DNA of 10,226 nt from an uncultured Erysipelotrichaceae bacterium (GTDB lineage: Bacteria > Bacillota_I > Bacilli_A > Erysipelotrichales > Erysipelotrichaceae), in the NCBI GenBank assembly GCA_902784015.1, contig CACZTC010000068.1, positions 1 to 10,226 on the forward strand, written 5' to 3'. The translations under genes were made by a program, and so were the position numbers. A model generated the notes under the pieces. The model was not told the DNA's origin, searched no databases, and worked only from the letters and a program-made list of their open reading frames with translations. This document shows, piece after piece, positions 1 through 5,488 of this stretch (its first letter is position 1; the number at the start of each line of letters is the position of its first letter).

Positions 1-434
1 AAGATAAGATTGATGCTTTAAATAAAGGGGCAGATGATTATCTTACTAAGCCGTTTTCGGTAGAAGAAATGATTGCACGAATAAATGCGATTCAAAGAAG
101 GCTACAATATATTAACCAAAAAGAAGAAAGTACATCATTTGAGAACGGCCCTCTAACAATAGACTACGCCTCTAATATTGTTTATTTAGATAATAAACAA
201 CTCCACCTTACTTTACAGGAATATCAATTATTGAAGTTATTTGCTAAAAATGTAGGCAAGGTTTTAACCCACTCTTATATTATTGATAAGATTTGGGGTG
301 GGGGAGTGAATAGTGACATTATTTCACTTCGAGTATATATGAATTCTTTAAGGAAAAAGTTAAAAAGTGATACATTTATGGAACCACTAATTCAAACTCA
401 TATAGGCATAGGATATCAAATGATAAAGTATTAA
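1..434 (+). CDS. kdpE: KdpE-like OmpR-family response regulator, 3' part
   Basis: This is the C-terminal part of a DNA-binding response regulator of a two-component system; the 5' end lies outside the window, and the reading frame is open from base 3. The first visible residues are the end of the receiver domain, including GADDYLTKPF with the conserved lysine that contacts the phosphorylated aspartate. The phospho-acceptor aspartate itself is not in the window. After a short linker comes an OmpR-type winged helix with LTLQEYQLLKLF, the recognition-helix region LRVYMNSLRKKL, and the C-terminal hairpin IQTHIGIGYQM. The GKVLTHSYII, LRVYM and THIGIGY wording is what KdpE proteins show, so control of the KdpFABC potassium pump is the likeliest role; the kdp genes and the partner kinase would have to lie upstream. 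A terminator follows within 25 bases, so it is the last gene of its transcript. The family call is firm; the KdpE assignment is likely but not certain. Confidence 0.85.
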   Translation, partial: DKIDALNKGADDYLTKPFSVEEMIARINAIQRRLQYINQKEESTSFENGPLTIDYASNIVYLDNKQLHLTLQEYQLLKLFAKNVGKVLTHSYIIDKIWGGGVNSDIISLRVYMNSLRKKLKSDTFMEPLIQTHIGIGYQMIKY

Positions 435-457
435 AAAGGGGAATTTATAGATAAAAC

Positions 458-478
458 AAGGCTGGAAACAGCCTTTTT
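458..478 (+). terminator. Intrinsic terminator after the response regulator gene
   Basis: A perfect 7-bp stem (AAGGCTG at 458-464 with CAGCCTT at 469-475) closes a GAAA tetraloop and runs into TTTTT at 474-478. This is a textbook rho-independent terminator and separates the regulator gene from the thiamin unit. Confidence 0.9.
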
Positions 479-481
479 ATT

Positions 482-495
482 TGTTATGATAAAAT
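482..495 (+). promoter_or_regulatory. thiT: Probable promoter of the thiT riboswitch transcript
   Basis: Two overlapping extended -10 elements are visible: TG-T-TATGAT (482-490) and TG-A-TAAAAT (487-495). The second would place the transcription start near 502, exactly where the 5' strand of the aptamer's closing stem begins. No good -35 box is present; the position where it should lie overlaps the preceding terminator. The extended TG motif would compensate for that. Confidence 0.6.
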
Positions 496-500
496 AATAG

Positions 501-570
501 CGAACAGGGGTGCGCAAGCTGAGATATACCCTTAATACCTGAACTAGGTAATACTAGCGTAGGGAGTTTC
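501..570 (+). promoter_or_regulatory. TPP riboswitch aptamer (THI element)
   Basis: The conserved core of the thiamin pyrophosphate aptamer can be read in order. GGGGTGC (507-513) comes first, then a minimal P3 closed by a GCAA loop (514-517), CTGAGA (519-524), ACCC (528-531) pairing with GGGT to form P2, ACCTGA (537-542), the CTAG/CTAG arm (544-547 and 554-557), and GCGTAGGGA (557-565). P1 can form between GAAC (502-505) and GTTTC (566-570), with a wobble or one bulge. The minimal P3 arm is a known variant of this family. Its position directly ahead of a thiamin transporter gene agrees with the identification. Binding of TPP should shut down thiT expression. Confidence 0.95.
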
Positions 571-604
571 TAGAGAATTCCTTACGCCTTCTTGTGGAGG
601 TGTA
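557..604 (+). promoter_or_regulatory. Riboswitch expression platform with two competing hairpins
   Basis: Hairpin A pairs 557-569 with 575-587 over 13 positions, including a few G-U pairs, with loop CTAGA; it uses the 3' strand of the aptamer. Hairpin B pairs 583-591 with 596-604 over 9 positions with a 4-base loop. Hairpin B buries the whole ribosome binding site GGAGG (596-600). A and B share bases 583-587 and cannot coexist. The logical reading is that without TPP hairpin A forms and the ribosome site is free, while with TPP the aptamer holds 557-569, hairpin B forms and translation stops. There is no U-tract after B, so control should be at translation. The pairings are seen in the sequence; the mechanism is inferred. 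Confidence 0.75.
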
Positions 605-609
605 TTTTT

Positions 610-1161
610 ATGAGAAATGAGAAAATAAAAGAGATGACTTATATTGCTTCATATGTTGCAATCTATGTCGTATTATGGTGGGTTGGTAAATTTATTCCCT
701 TCCTTCAAATGCCTCAAGGGGGCTCAATAGAAATAGAATTAATTTCTATCTTTATAGCTTCTTATCATTTAGGTTATAAAAAAGGAATCTTAGTAGCTAT
801 TTTATGTTGGCTAATTACTTTTATATTGGGTAGCGGTAGGTGGTATTTAAATCCTATGCAATATTCTTTAGATTATTTTATTCCTTTAATAGTAGTTGGC
901 TTAGCTTCTTTATTCTGGAAAGGTGAAAAAAGATATTATATTGGCGTAATAATAAGTATGTTATTAAAGTTTATATCGAATGTTTTATCAGGCGTTTATT
1001 ATTGGCCACCTGAAGGTGGGGCGGCTGGATCTATACCAGCTTGGATATATTCGCTTAGTTATAATAGTGGCTATAATATAGCGACTTTAATCGTAGCTCT
1101 TATTTTAGTTCCTTTATTAATTCAAAGATTAAAAAAGATAAATATTAGTTTTATTAATTAA
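610..1161 (+). CDS. thiT: ThiT, thiamin-specific substrate-binding subunit of an ECF transporter
   Basis: ThiT (YuaJ family) is the membrane S component that captures thiamin and docks onto the shared EcfA-EcfA'-EcfT energizing module, which must be encoded elsewhere. The protein has 183 residues, close to the usual size, and is nearly all membrane segments (about six). Family-type features are the MPQGGS segment (residues 34-39), a polar NPMQYSLDY stretch (about 81-89), and a tryptophan/tyrosine-rich region VYYWPPEGG followed by IPAWIYSLSYNSGYN near the C-terminus, where the thiamin-binding aromatic residues lie in characterized ThiT. ATG 610 is chosen because GGAGG (596-600) sits nine bases before it. 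A TTG at 592 is in frame but lies upstream of that site, inside the expression platform. Control is by the TPP riboswitch. No thiamin biosynthesis gene is nearby, which suits a salvage-only supply, although this window cannot prove that. Confidence 0.93.
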   Translation: MRNEKIKEMTYIASYVAIYVVLWWVGKFIPFLQMPQGGSIEIELISIFIASYHLGYKKGILVAILCWLITFILGSGRWYLNPMQYSLDYFIPLIVVGLASLFWKGEKRYYIGVIISMLLKFISNVLSGVYYWPPEGGAAGSIPAWIYSLSYNSGYNIATLIVALILVPLLIQRLKKINISFIN

Positions 1162-1193
1162 TTGATGTAAACTATATTAAGGAGTTAATTATT

Positions 1194-2528
1194 ATGATAC
1201 GTTTATATAATTCTAAAACATTAAAGATTGAAGATTTTATACCTATTAAAGAGGGCCATGTAGATATGTATGTATGCGGACCAACTGTTTATAATTATGC
1301 CCATATTGGTAATGCTAGACCGATGGTTGTTTTTGATGTCTTAAAAAGATTATTTGAAGCTGAAGGTTATAGTGTTACTTATGCATCAAATTATACAGAT
1401 GTAGATGATAAGATTATCAATCGCGCAATCGAAGAAGGAATTAGTGAAGAAGAAGTAGCTAATAAATATATTGAAGCTTATCAGGAATTAAGAAAAAGCT
1501 TAAATACAGAAACTCCTGATATCACCCCACGCGTCACTATGACCATGGAAGAAATAATAGCTTTTATTAAAAGCTTAGTAGATCAAGGTAATGCTTATGA
1601 AATAGATGGGGATGTATATTTTGCGGTAGATTCAGTTAAGAATTATGGGGAGTTGTCCCATCAAAAATTGGATGAATTAGTAGCTGGGGCTAGAATAGAA
1701 AATAATGATGCTAAAAGGAATCCTTATGATTTTGCGTTATGGAAAAAAACAGATAAGGGGATTAAGTGGTCTTCGCCATGGGGCGAGGGTAGACCTGGCT
1801 GGCATACAGAATGTGTTGTAATGATAAATAATAATCTTGGCGAAAAGATTGATATACATGGTGGCGGTATGGATTTGAAATTTCCTCATCATGAAAATGA
1901 AGTAGCTCAACAGGAAGCTTGCCATCATAATGATTTAGCTAATTATTGGTTACATAATGCGATGGTTAATATTGATGGCGAAAAGATGTCTAAATCGCTT
2001 GGTAATACATTATGGGCTAAAGATGTTGTCCAAGAATTATCTACTAATCTTACAAGATGGTTAATGTCTTCTGTTCATTATCGTAAAGAATTAAATTTTT
2101 CAGAGGAAACAATTGATACAGCCAAAAAAGAATTAGAAAAAGTATTAAATCCTCTAAGACAAGCCGATATTAAATTAGCTTTAGGCAATTATGAAGAAAA
2201 AGATATATATGAAGAAAAACTATATCGCGATTTTTTAGATGCCATGGATGATGATATGAATACTCCAAATGCATATGCCGTGATATTTGAAGCTATTAAA
2301 CAATTAAATCAAGAATTAAGAAATAAAGAAATTAATTATGATTTAGTATATCGCCTCAGAGTAAGCGTGGAAAAAATGTTGAATGTTTTAGGAATTATCG
2401 TGGATAAAGTTATTCTAAATGAAGAAGATAAAGAAATCTTCGAGATGTGGAATGAGGCTAAAAGTAATAAAGATTTTGAAGCAGCTGATAGATATCGCGG
2501 TTTATTAATTGAAAAGGGTTTAATTTAA
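1194..2528 (+). CDS. cysS: Cysteinyl-tRNA synthetase
   Basis: This class I aminoacyl-tRNA synthetase activates cysteine with ATP and loads it onto tRNA-Cys in the cytoplasm. The catalytic signature HIGN is at residues 37-40 and the mobile loop motif KMSKS at 264-268. The active-site zinc ligands that give cysteine selectivity are all present: C28 in YVCGPTV, C207 in GWHTEC, and H232 and E236 in FPHHENE. The C-terminal helical part (from about 320) is the anticodon-binding region. At 444 residues it is slightly shorter than the B. subtilis enzyme, with no sign of truncation. AAGGAG (1179-1184) sits nine bases before the ATG. The 32-base gap after thiT holds no promoter or terminator that I can identify, so read-through from the thiT transcript is possible. 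No T-box leader is visible. It overlaps mrnC by one base. Confidence 0.97.
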   Translation: MIRLYNSKTLKIEDFIPIKEGHVDMYVCGPTVYNYAHIGNARPMVVFDVLKRLFEAEGYSVTYASNYTDVDDKIINRAIEEGISEEEVANKYIEAYQELRKSLNTETPDITPRVTMTMEEIIAFIKSLVDQGNAYEIDGDVYFAVDSVKNYGELSHQKLDELVAGARIENNDAKRNPYDFALWKKTDKGIKWSSPWGEGRPGWHTECVVMINNNLGEKIDIHGGGMDLKFPHHENEVAQQEACHHNDLANYWLHNAMVNIDGEKMSKSLGNTLWAKDVVQELSTNLTRWLMSSVHYRKELNFSEETIDTAKKELEKVLNPLRQADIKLALGNYEEKDIYEEKLYRDFLDAMDDDMNTPNAYAVIFEAIKQLNQELRNKEINYDLVYRLRVSVEKMLNVLGIIVDKVILNEEDKEIFEMWNEAKSNKDFEAADRYRGLLIEKGLI

Positions 2529-2899
2529 TGAGTGATATATATAGTGCTAAAGTATTAGCTTATTTAGGAGATGCTGTATGGTCACTTATTATTAGAGAAG
2601 AGCTAATAAAAGCTGGTCTTAGTGATACAAAAAAACTCCAAAATGAAACAATCAAAAAAGTTAGTGCTAAAGCGCAAGCGAGTTTTTATCAATATCTTCA
2701 TGATAATAATTATTTTAATGAAGAAGAGGAAGAGATATTTCATCGCGGAAGAAATATCCATAGTGGAACGATACCAAAAAATACTAATGCTCAAACCTAT
2801 CGTATTGCGACAGGCTTTGAAGCTATAATTGGCCACTTATATGTGGAAAAAAAGGAAGGAAGAATAAGAGAGATCTGGGAAAAAATACGGACTCTATAG
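2528..2899 (+). CDS. mrnC: Mini-ribonuclease III
   Basis: Mini-RNase III is an RNase III catalytic domain without the double-stranded-RNA-binding domain; in B. subtilis it trims the ends of 23S rRNA precursors. The 123-residue size fits. The N-terminal signature YLGDAVWSLIIRE carries the catalytic aspartate D15, and the central stretch with acidic EEEEEIFHRGRN, then SGTIPKNTN and YRIATGFEAIIGHLY, follows the family pattern, with the GFEA(I)IGHLY helix carrying the other acidic metal ligand. The start codon shares its A with the cysS stop codon (TAATG), and AAAAGGG at 2512-2518 serves as ribosome site, so translation is likely coupled to cysS. The gene order cysS-mrnC-rlmB is the standard one in Bacillota and supports the assignment. 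Confidence 0.95.
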   Translation: MSDIYSAKVLAYLGDAVWSLIIREELIKAGLSDTKKLQNETIKKVSAKAQASFYQYLHDNNYFNEEEEEIFHRGRNIHSGTIPKNTNAQTYRIATGFEAIIGHLYVEKKEGRIREIWEKIRTL

Positions 2900-2910
2900 A
2901 GACGGTTTTT

Positions 2911-3627
2911 ATGGCACAATTTGTCTACGGAAAAAATGTTGTTAAGGAGTTACTAAATAGCGATAGTGAGATCTTAGAAATATTATTAAGTAATAAAGAT
3001 GAAATGATTGAGCGTCTTTCTAAAGCTAAAGGTATTAGGATATCTTACGTGGATAAGAAAGTTTTAAATGATAAAGCTAAAACAAATAAGCATCAAGGAG
3101 TAGTAGCTTTAATTAAAGATTTTAAAACTTATTCTTTAAAAGAGATACTTGATGATATACCTGAAGAAGATTTAGGCTTATTAATATTATTAGATGAGCT
3201 AGAAGATCCGCATAACCTTGGAGCTATCTTACGTAATGCAGATGCAGTAGGCGCAAATGGAATTATTTATAAAAAATCTAATTCTGTTAGCTTATCAGCT
3301 AGTGTAGCTAAAGTTAGTGCTGGGGCGATTAATAATATTAAATGTGCAGCTGTAACTAATTTAGCGCGAACGATAGAAGAGCTAAAAGAAAAAGGTTATT
3401 GGGTAGTAGGCACGGATATGGGTGGTCAAGATTATCGCTCTTTAGAATATGACTTTCCAGTATGCCTTGTGATCGGTAATGAAGGCAAAGGGATGAGCCG
3501 TCTAGTAAAAGAAAAATGCGATTATATTGTAGGTATTCCCATGAAAGGAACTGTCTCGAGCTTGAATGCTTCAGTATCTTCAGGGATTCTCTTATATGAA
3601 ATCCTTAATAAACGTTTTCCACTATAG
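2911..3627 (+). CDS. rlmB: TrmH-family 23S rRNA (guanosine-2'-O)-methyltransferase, RlmB type
   Basis: This SPOUT-fold, S-adenosylmethionine-dependent enzyme methylates a ribose 2'-hydroxyl; the RlmB group acts on a guanosine of 23S rRNA. The N-terminal substrate-binding domain (about 1-76) includes VYGKNVVKELL and the NKHQGVVALI segment. The three SpoU motifs of the knotted catalytic domain are all present: motif 1 LEDPHNLGAILRNADAVG (residues 97-114, with N102 and the catalytic arginine R108), motif 2 VIGNEGKGMS (187-196), and motif 3 IPMKGTVSSLNASVS (209-223). Length is normal at 238. It begins 11 bases after mrnC with only a poor ribosome site (AGAG near 2898), so translational coupling is likely. 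The stop codon abuts the strong ribosome site of the next gene. Exact target position is inferred from the family. Confidence 0.93.
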   Translation: MAQFVYGKNVVKELLNSDSEILEILLSNKDEMIERLSKAKGIRISYVDKKVLNDKAKTNKHQGVVALIKDFKTYSLKEILDDIPEEDLGLLILLDELEDPHNLGAILRNADAVGANGIIYKKSNSVSLSASVAKVSAGAINNIKCAAVTNLARTIEELKEKGYWVVGTDMGGQDYRSLEYDFPVCLVIGNEGKGMSRLVKEKCDYIVGIPMKGTVSSLNASVSSGILLYEILNKRFPL

Positions 3628-3631
3628 GAGG
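3626..3631 (+). promoter_or_regulatory. Ribosome binding site that fixes the sigma factor start
   Basis: AGGAGG is a perfect Shine-Dalgarno sequence that overlaps the rlmB stop codon TAG (3625-3627) and lies six bases before ATG 3638. It decides the start against the in-frame ATG at 3566, which is inside rlmB and has no ribosome site. Confidence 0.9.
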
Positions 3632-3637
3632 ACGAAG

Positions 3638-4237
3638 ATGGAATATGAAATAAATGAATTAGTATATATGAGCCATTTCGCTGATGAGATAGTCGAAAAG
3701 GCTCTTTTTAAACATTTTGAAGGACTATTAGTTTATATCGTAAATGAAGAATTAAAAGCTTTTCAATGTTTGATGATGTATCGTGATGATTTAATACAAG
3801 AAGCTTGGATTAGTTTATATCATGCCTTAGATTATTATCGTAATGATAGAAATACTTCTTTTAATACTTTTATGAGTCTAGTTGTAAAAAGAAGTATTAA
3901 AAGAGCTATCAATGTTTATTTAAGTGAAGGACCATATAAGAATAATCAAGTATATAGTTTAGATAATTGTATTAATGAAGCTTCATTTACCTATGGTCTT
4001 AAAAGTAATAATCCGATGTTTGAGCCTGAATATTATTTAGATTATAAAGAAGCTGAGGAAGCTTGGTTAAAGCTAATTAATAATTTAAATGATAAAGAAA
4101 AAGATACATTAAGACTCTGGGCTAAGGGAAAGAAATATAAAGAAGCAGCTGAAGAATTAAATATCTCATTTAAAACTTATGATGGAAGGAAACAATCTTT
4201 AAGAAAAAGAATAAAGAATGAATTTATAAATAGATGA
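3638..4237 (+). CDS. SigH-like sigma-70 family RNA polymerase sigma factor
   Basis: This 199-residue protein has the two-domain plan of a small alternative sigma factor. Region 2 covers about 20-95, with DDLIQEAWISLYHALDYY (50-67) as the core-polymerase-binding helix and TSFNTFMSLVVKRSI (73-87) behind it. A linker follows with SLDNCINE. Region 4 covers about 145-195, with LNDKEKDTLRLWAKGKKYKEAAEELN and a second helix rich in lysine and arginine. The order DDLIQE, TSF, SLD, then EPEYYLDYKEAE is the layout of B. subtilis SigH, and the gene sits at the sigH locus after rlmB. SigH controls sporulation and competence onset in Bacillus; the targets here are unknown, and the sequence is quite divergent, notably around the -10-reading part. 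It is tightly linked to rlmB with ten bases between. I am sure of the sigma fold, less so that it is a true SigH orthologue. Confidence 0.85.
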   Translation: MEYEINELVYMSHFADEIVEKALFKHFEGLLVYIVNEELKAFQCLMMYRDDLIQEAWISLYHALDYYRNDRNTSFNTFMSLVVKRSIKRAINVYLSEGPYKNNQVYSLDNCINEASFTYGLKSNNPMFEPEYYLDYKEAEEAWLKLINNLNDKEKDTLRLWAKGKKYKEAAEELNISFKTYDGRKQSLRKRIKNEFINR

Positions 4238-4280
4238 ATTTATTATTCCTATTATTAATTAGTCTAGTTATTTTGTAGTG

Positions 4281-4286
4281 TATAAT
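4281..4286 (+). promoter_or_regulatory. -10 box of the DUF1887 gene, consistent with a leaderless mRNA
   Basis: A perfect TATAAT ends six bases before the A of ATG 4293, which puts the expected transcription start on or next to the start codon. No Shine-Dalgarno sequence exists in the 55-base gap, and an in-frame TAA at 4287-4289 excludes an earlier start. A TG pair stands directly before the box (4279-4280), one base off the extended -10 register. No convincing -35 is seen at 16-18 bases (around 4257-4264). Confidence 0.6.
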
Positions 4287-4292
4287 TAATTA

Positions 4293-5408
4293 ATGGAAAC
4301 TTTAGTAGAAATATATGATGATGAGATGATCTTGAATCTCATAACATCTTTAAATTTAAGACCACAAAAGACTATTTTTCTTTATGAAAAAGATCAAGAA
4401 GATAAAATTCATAATAAAGTAATACATCGTTTAATTCAAAATGAAATTGAATATTTATTATTTGAAGAAGAGACAATTATCGAAGAATTAAAGAAATTAG
4501 ATAATGTTAGTTTTGATATACATGGTGGTAATAATTTAGCGATAACCATAGTTTCACAAATTGCGAAAGAGAAAAATGCGCCATTATATTTTCCAGATTT
4601 AAATAAAAATATTATGTATTCCATAAAAGATAATGAATTACATAGCGAAGATTTAATAAGACCAAAATTAATGGTCAAAGATATTATTGGTTTATATGGA
4701 GCTAGCGTTAGAAATTTACCAGAAGTTACTTTTGATGAAGAGGGACGTCATACGGTAGATAAGATGATGCAAATTAAAAGAAAGAATTCTAAAAAATGGG
4801 TTACTTTTACTAAATTGATGAGCTCTTTACATAAAAAGCATGGTTTAAATAGTGATTGGATATTAGATGATTCTTCTTTTAAGCTATATAAAAATATTTT
4901 CCAAGAATTAAGAGAAGTTTTTGAATATGAAGAGAATTATAAAGGCAAAAATAGAATCAGATTAATTAATCCTGATTATTTATTATTGATAAGTGATACA
5001 GGGGTGGCTTTTGAATATGATACTTATTATCAAATGGTAGAGAGCGGAGAATTTGATGATGTAGATATTAGAGTGAATATTGATTGGAATGGGGAACCTT
5101 TCAATCATGAAGATCCTAATAGTGAATTAGATGTTATGGCCACAAGAAATGGTAGATTGATATCAGTATCTTGTAAGAGCGGTAAATATGATCAACAAGC
5201 TATATATGAAGTAAAAGCTAATGCGGTTAAATTTGGGGGAAATAGTAGTATATCTGTCTTAGCTACAGATACTGAAAAAGATCACCCTGAATTAGTAGAG
5301 AAAGCAAAAGAGATGGATGTATTTTTAGCTGAACATAAATTAATGTGGAATAAAACATTTGTGAAAGAGCTAATTTCATGGATCGATAATAAACAACATA
5401 TTATGTGA
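4293..5408 (+). CDS. DUF1887 protein, Card1/Can2-like: CARF-like domain plus PD-(D/E)xK-like nuclease domain
   Basis: The 371-residue length and layout match the DUF1887 family, whose studied members Card1 and Can2 are type III CRISPR ancillary nucleases switched on by cyclic tetra-adenylate. The N-terminal half (about 1-130) is Rossmann-like, with alternating strands and helices and a glycine-containing segment FDIHGGNNLAITIVSQI (75-90), the position where CARF proteins carry their ligand loop. A middle helical, basic part (about 155-225) follows. The C-terminal half has the nuclease core: NSELDVMATRNGRLISVSCKSGK (276-298 region) with D280 and K295, then a helix AIYEVKANAVKFGG (303-316) and a strand SISVLATD. 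In the (D/E)xK position there is serine (S293-C294-K295), so E306 on the next helix may have taken over the acid role. It stands alone between the sigma gene and the LCP operon. No CRISPR array or cas gene is visible, so ligand and substrate are unknown. Confidence 0.8.
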   Translation: METLVEIYDDEMILNLITSLNLRPQKTIFLYEKDQEDKIHNKVIHRLIQNEIEYLLFEEETIIEELKKLDNVSFDIHGGNNLAITIVSQIAKEKNAPLYFPDLNKNIMYSIKDNELHSEDLIRPKLMVKDIIGLYGASVRNLPEVTFDEEGRHTVDKMMQIKRKNSKKWVTFTKLMSSLHKKHGLNSDWILDDSSFKLYKNIFQELREVFEYEENYKGKNRIRLINPDYLLLISDTGVAFEYDTYYQMVESGEFDDVDIRVNIDWNGEPFNHEDPNSELDVMATRNGRLISVSCKSGKYDQQAIYEVKANAVKFGGNSSISVLATDTEKDHPELVEKAKEMDVFLAEHKLMWNKTFVKELISWIDNKQHIM

Positions 5409-5419
5409 TTGTTGTGGGG

Positions 5420-5451
5420 AATATTATTTTTTACTGTTTAAAAATAATATT
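5420..5451 (+). repeat. Perfect 12-bp A/T inverted repeat before the LCP operon
   Basis: Bases 5420-5431 pair perfectly with 5440-5451 around an 8-base loop (5432-5439). The stem holds only A-T pairs. It lies just after the DUF1887 stop codon and overlaps the -35 zone of the promoter at 5457, so it could be a weak bidirectional terminator or an operator. Neither can be proven from sequence. Confidence 0.45.
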
Positions 5452-5456
5452 TAACA

Positions 5457-5462
5457 TATAAT
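5457..5462 (+). promoter_or_regulatory. -10 box of the LCP operon
   Basis: A perfect TATAAT stands 26 bases before ATG 5489, leaving room for a short leader with the ribosome site AAAGGAG (5477-5483). The -35 candidate TGTTTA (5435-5440, 16-base spacing) is poor and falls in the loop of the inverted repeat. Confidence 0.55.
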
Positions 5463-5488
5463 ATTTTAGTTGCTTAAAAGGAGAAAGA

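Noticed and set aside
592..609. Upstream TTG start for thiT
   Set aside because: The codon precedes the ribosome site GGAGG and lies in the riboswitch expression platform; ATG 610 has correct spacing.
1162..1193. T-box leader or separate promoter for cysS
   Set aside because: The gap is only 32 bases, far too short for a T-box, and no -35/-10 pair with proper spacing is present.
1737..1928. Open frame on the - strand inside cysS
   Set aside because: It lies antisense to the conserved zinc-ligand region of cysS, has no ribosome site and its product has no recognisable pattern; a shadow of the real gene.
2603..2836. Open frames on both strands overlapping mrnC (2603-2836 minus, 2622-2828 plus)
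   Set aside because: Both fall within the well-supported mrnC frame and give lysine- or isoleucine-rich products typical of out-of-frame A/T-rich DNA.
3566..3637. Upstream ATG start for the sigma factor
   Set aside because: It would overlap rlmB by 62 bases with no ribosome site; AGGAGG at 3626 clearly serves ATG 3638.
4436..4678. Open frame on the - strand in the DUF1887 gene
   Set aside because: It is antisense to a coherent domain protein, with no ribosome site or promoter on that strand.
4238..5488. CRISPR array near the Card1/Can2-like gene
   Set aside because: No regularly spaced direct repeats are seen here or elsewhere in the window; the only dyads are single A/T palindromes.
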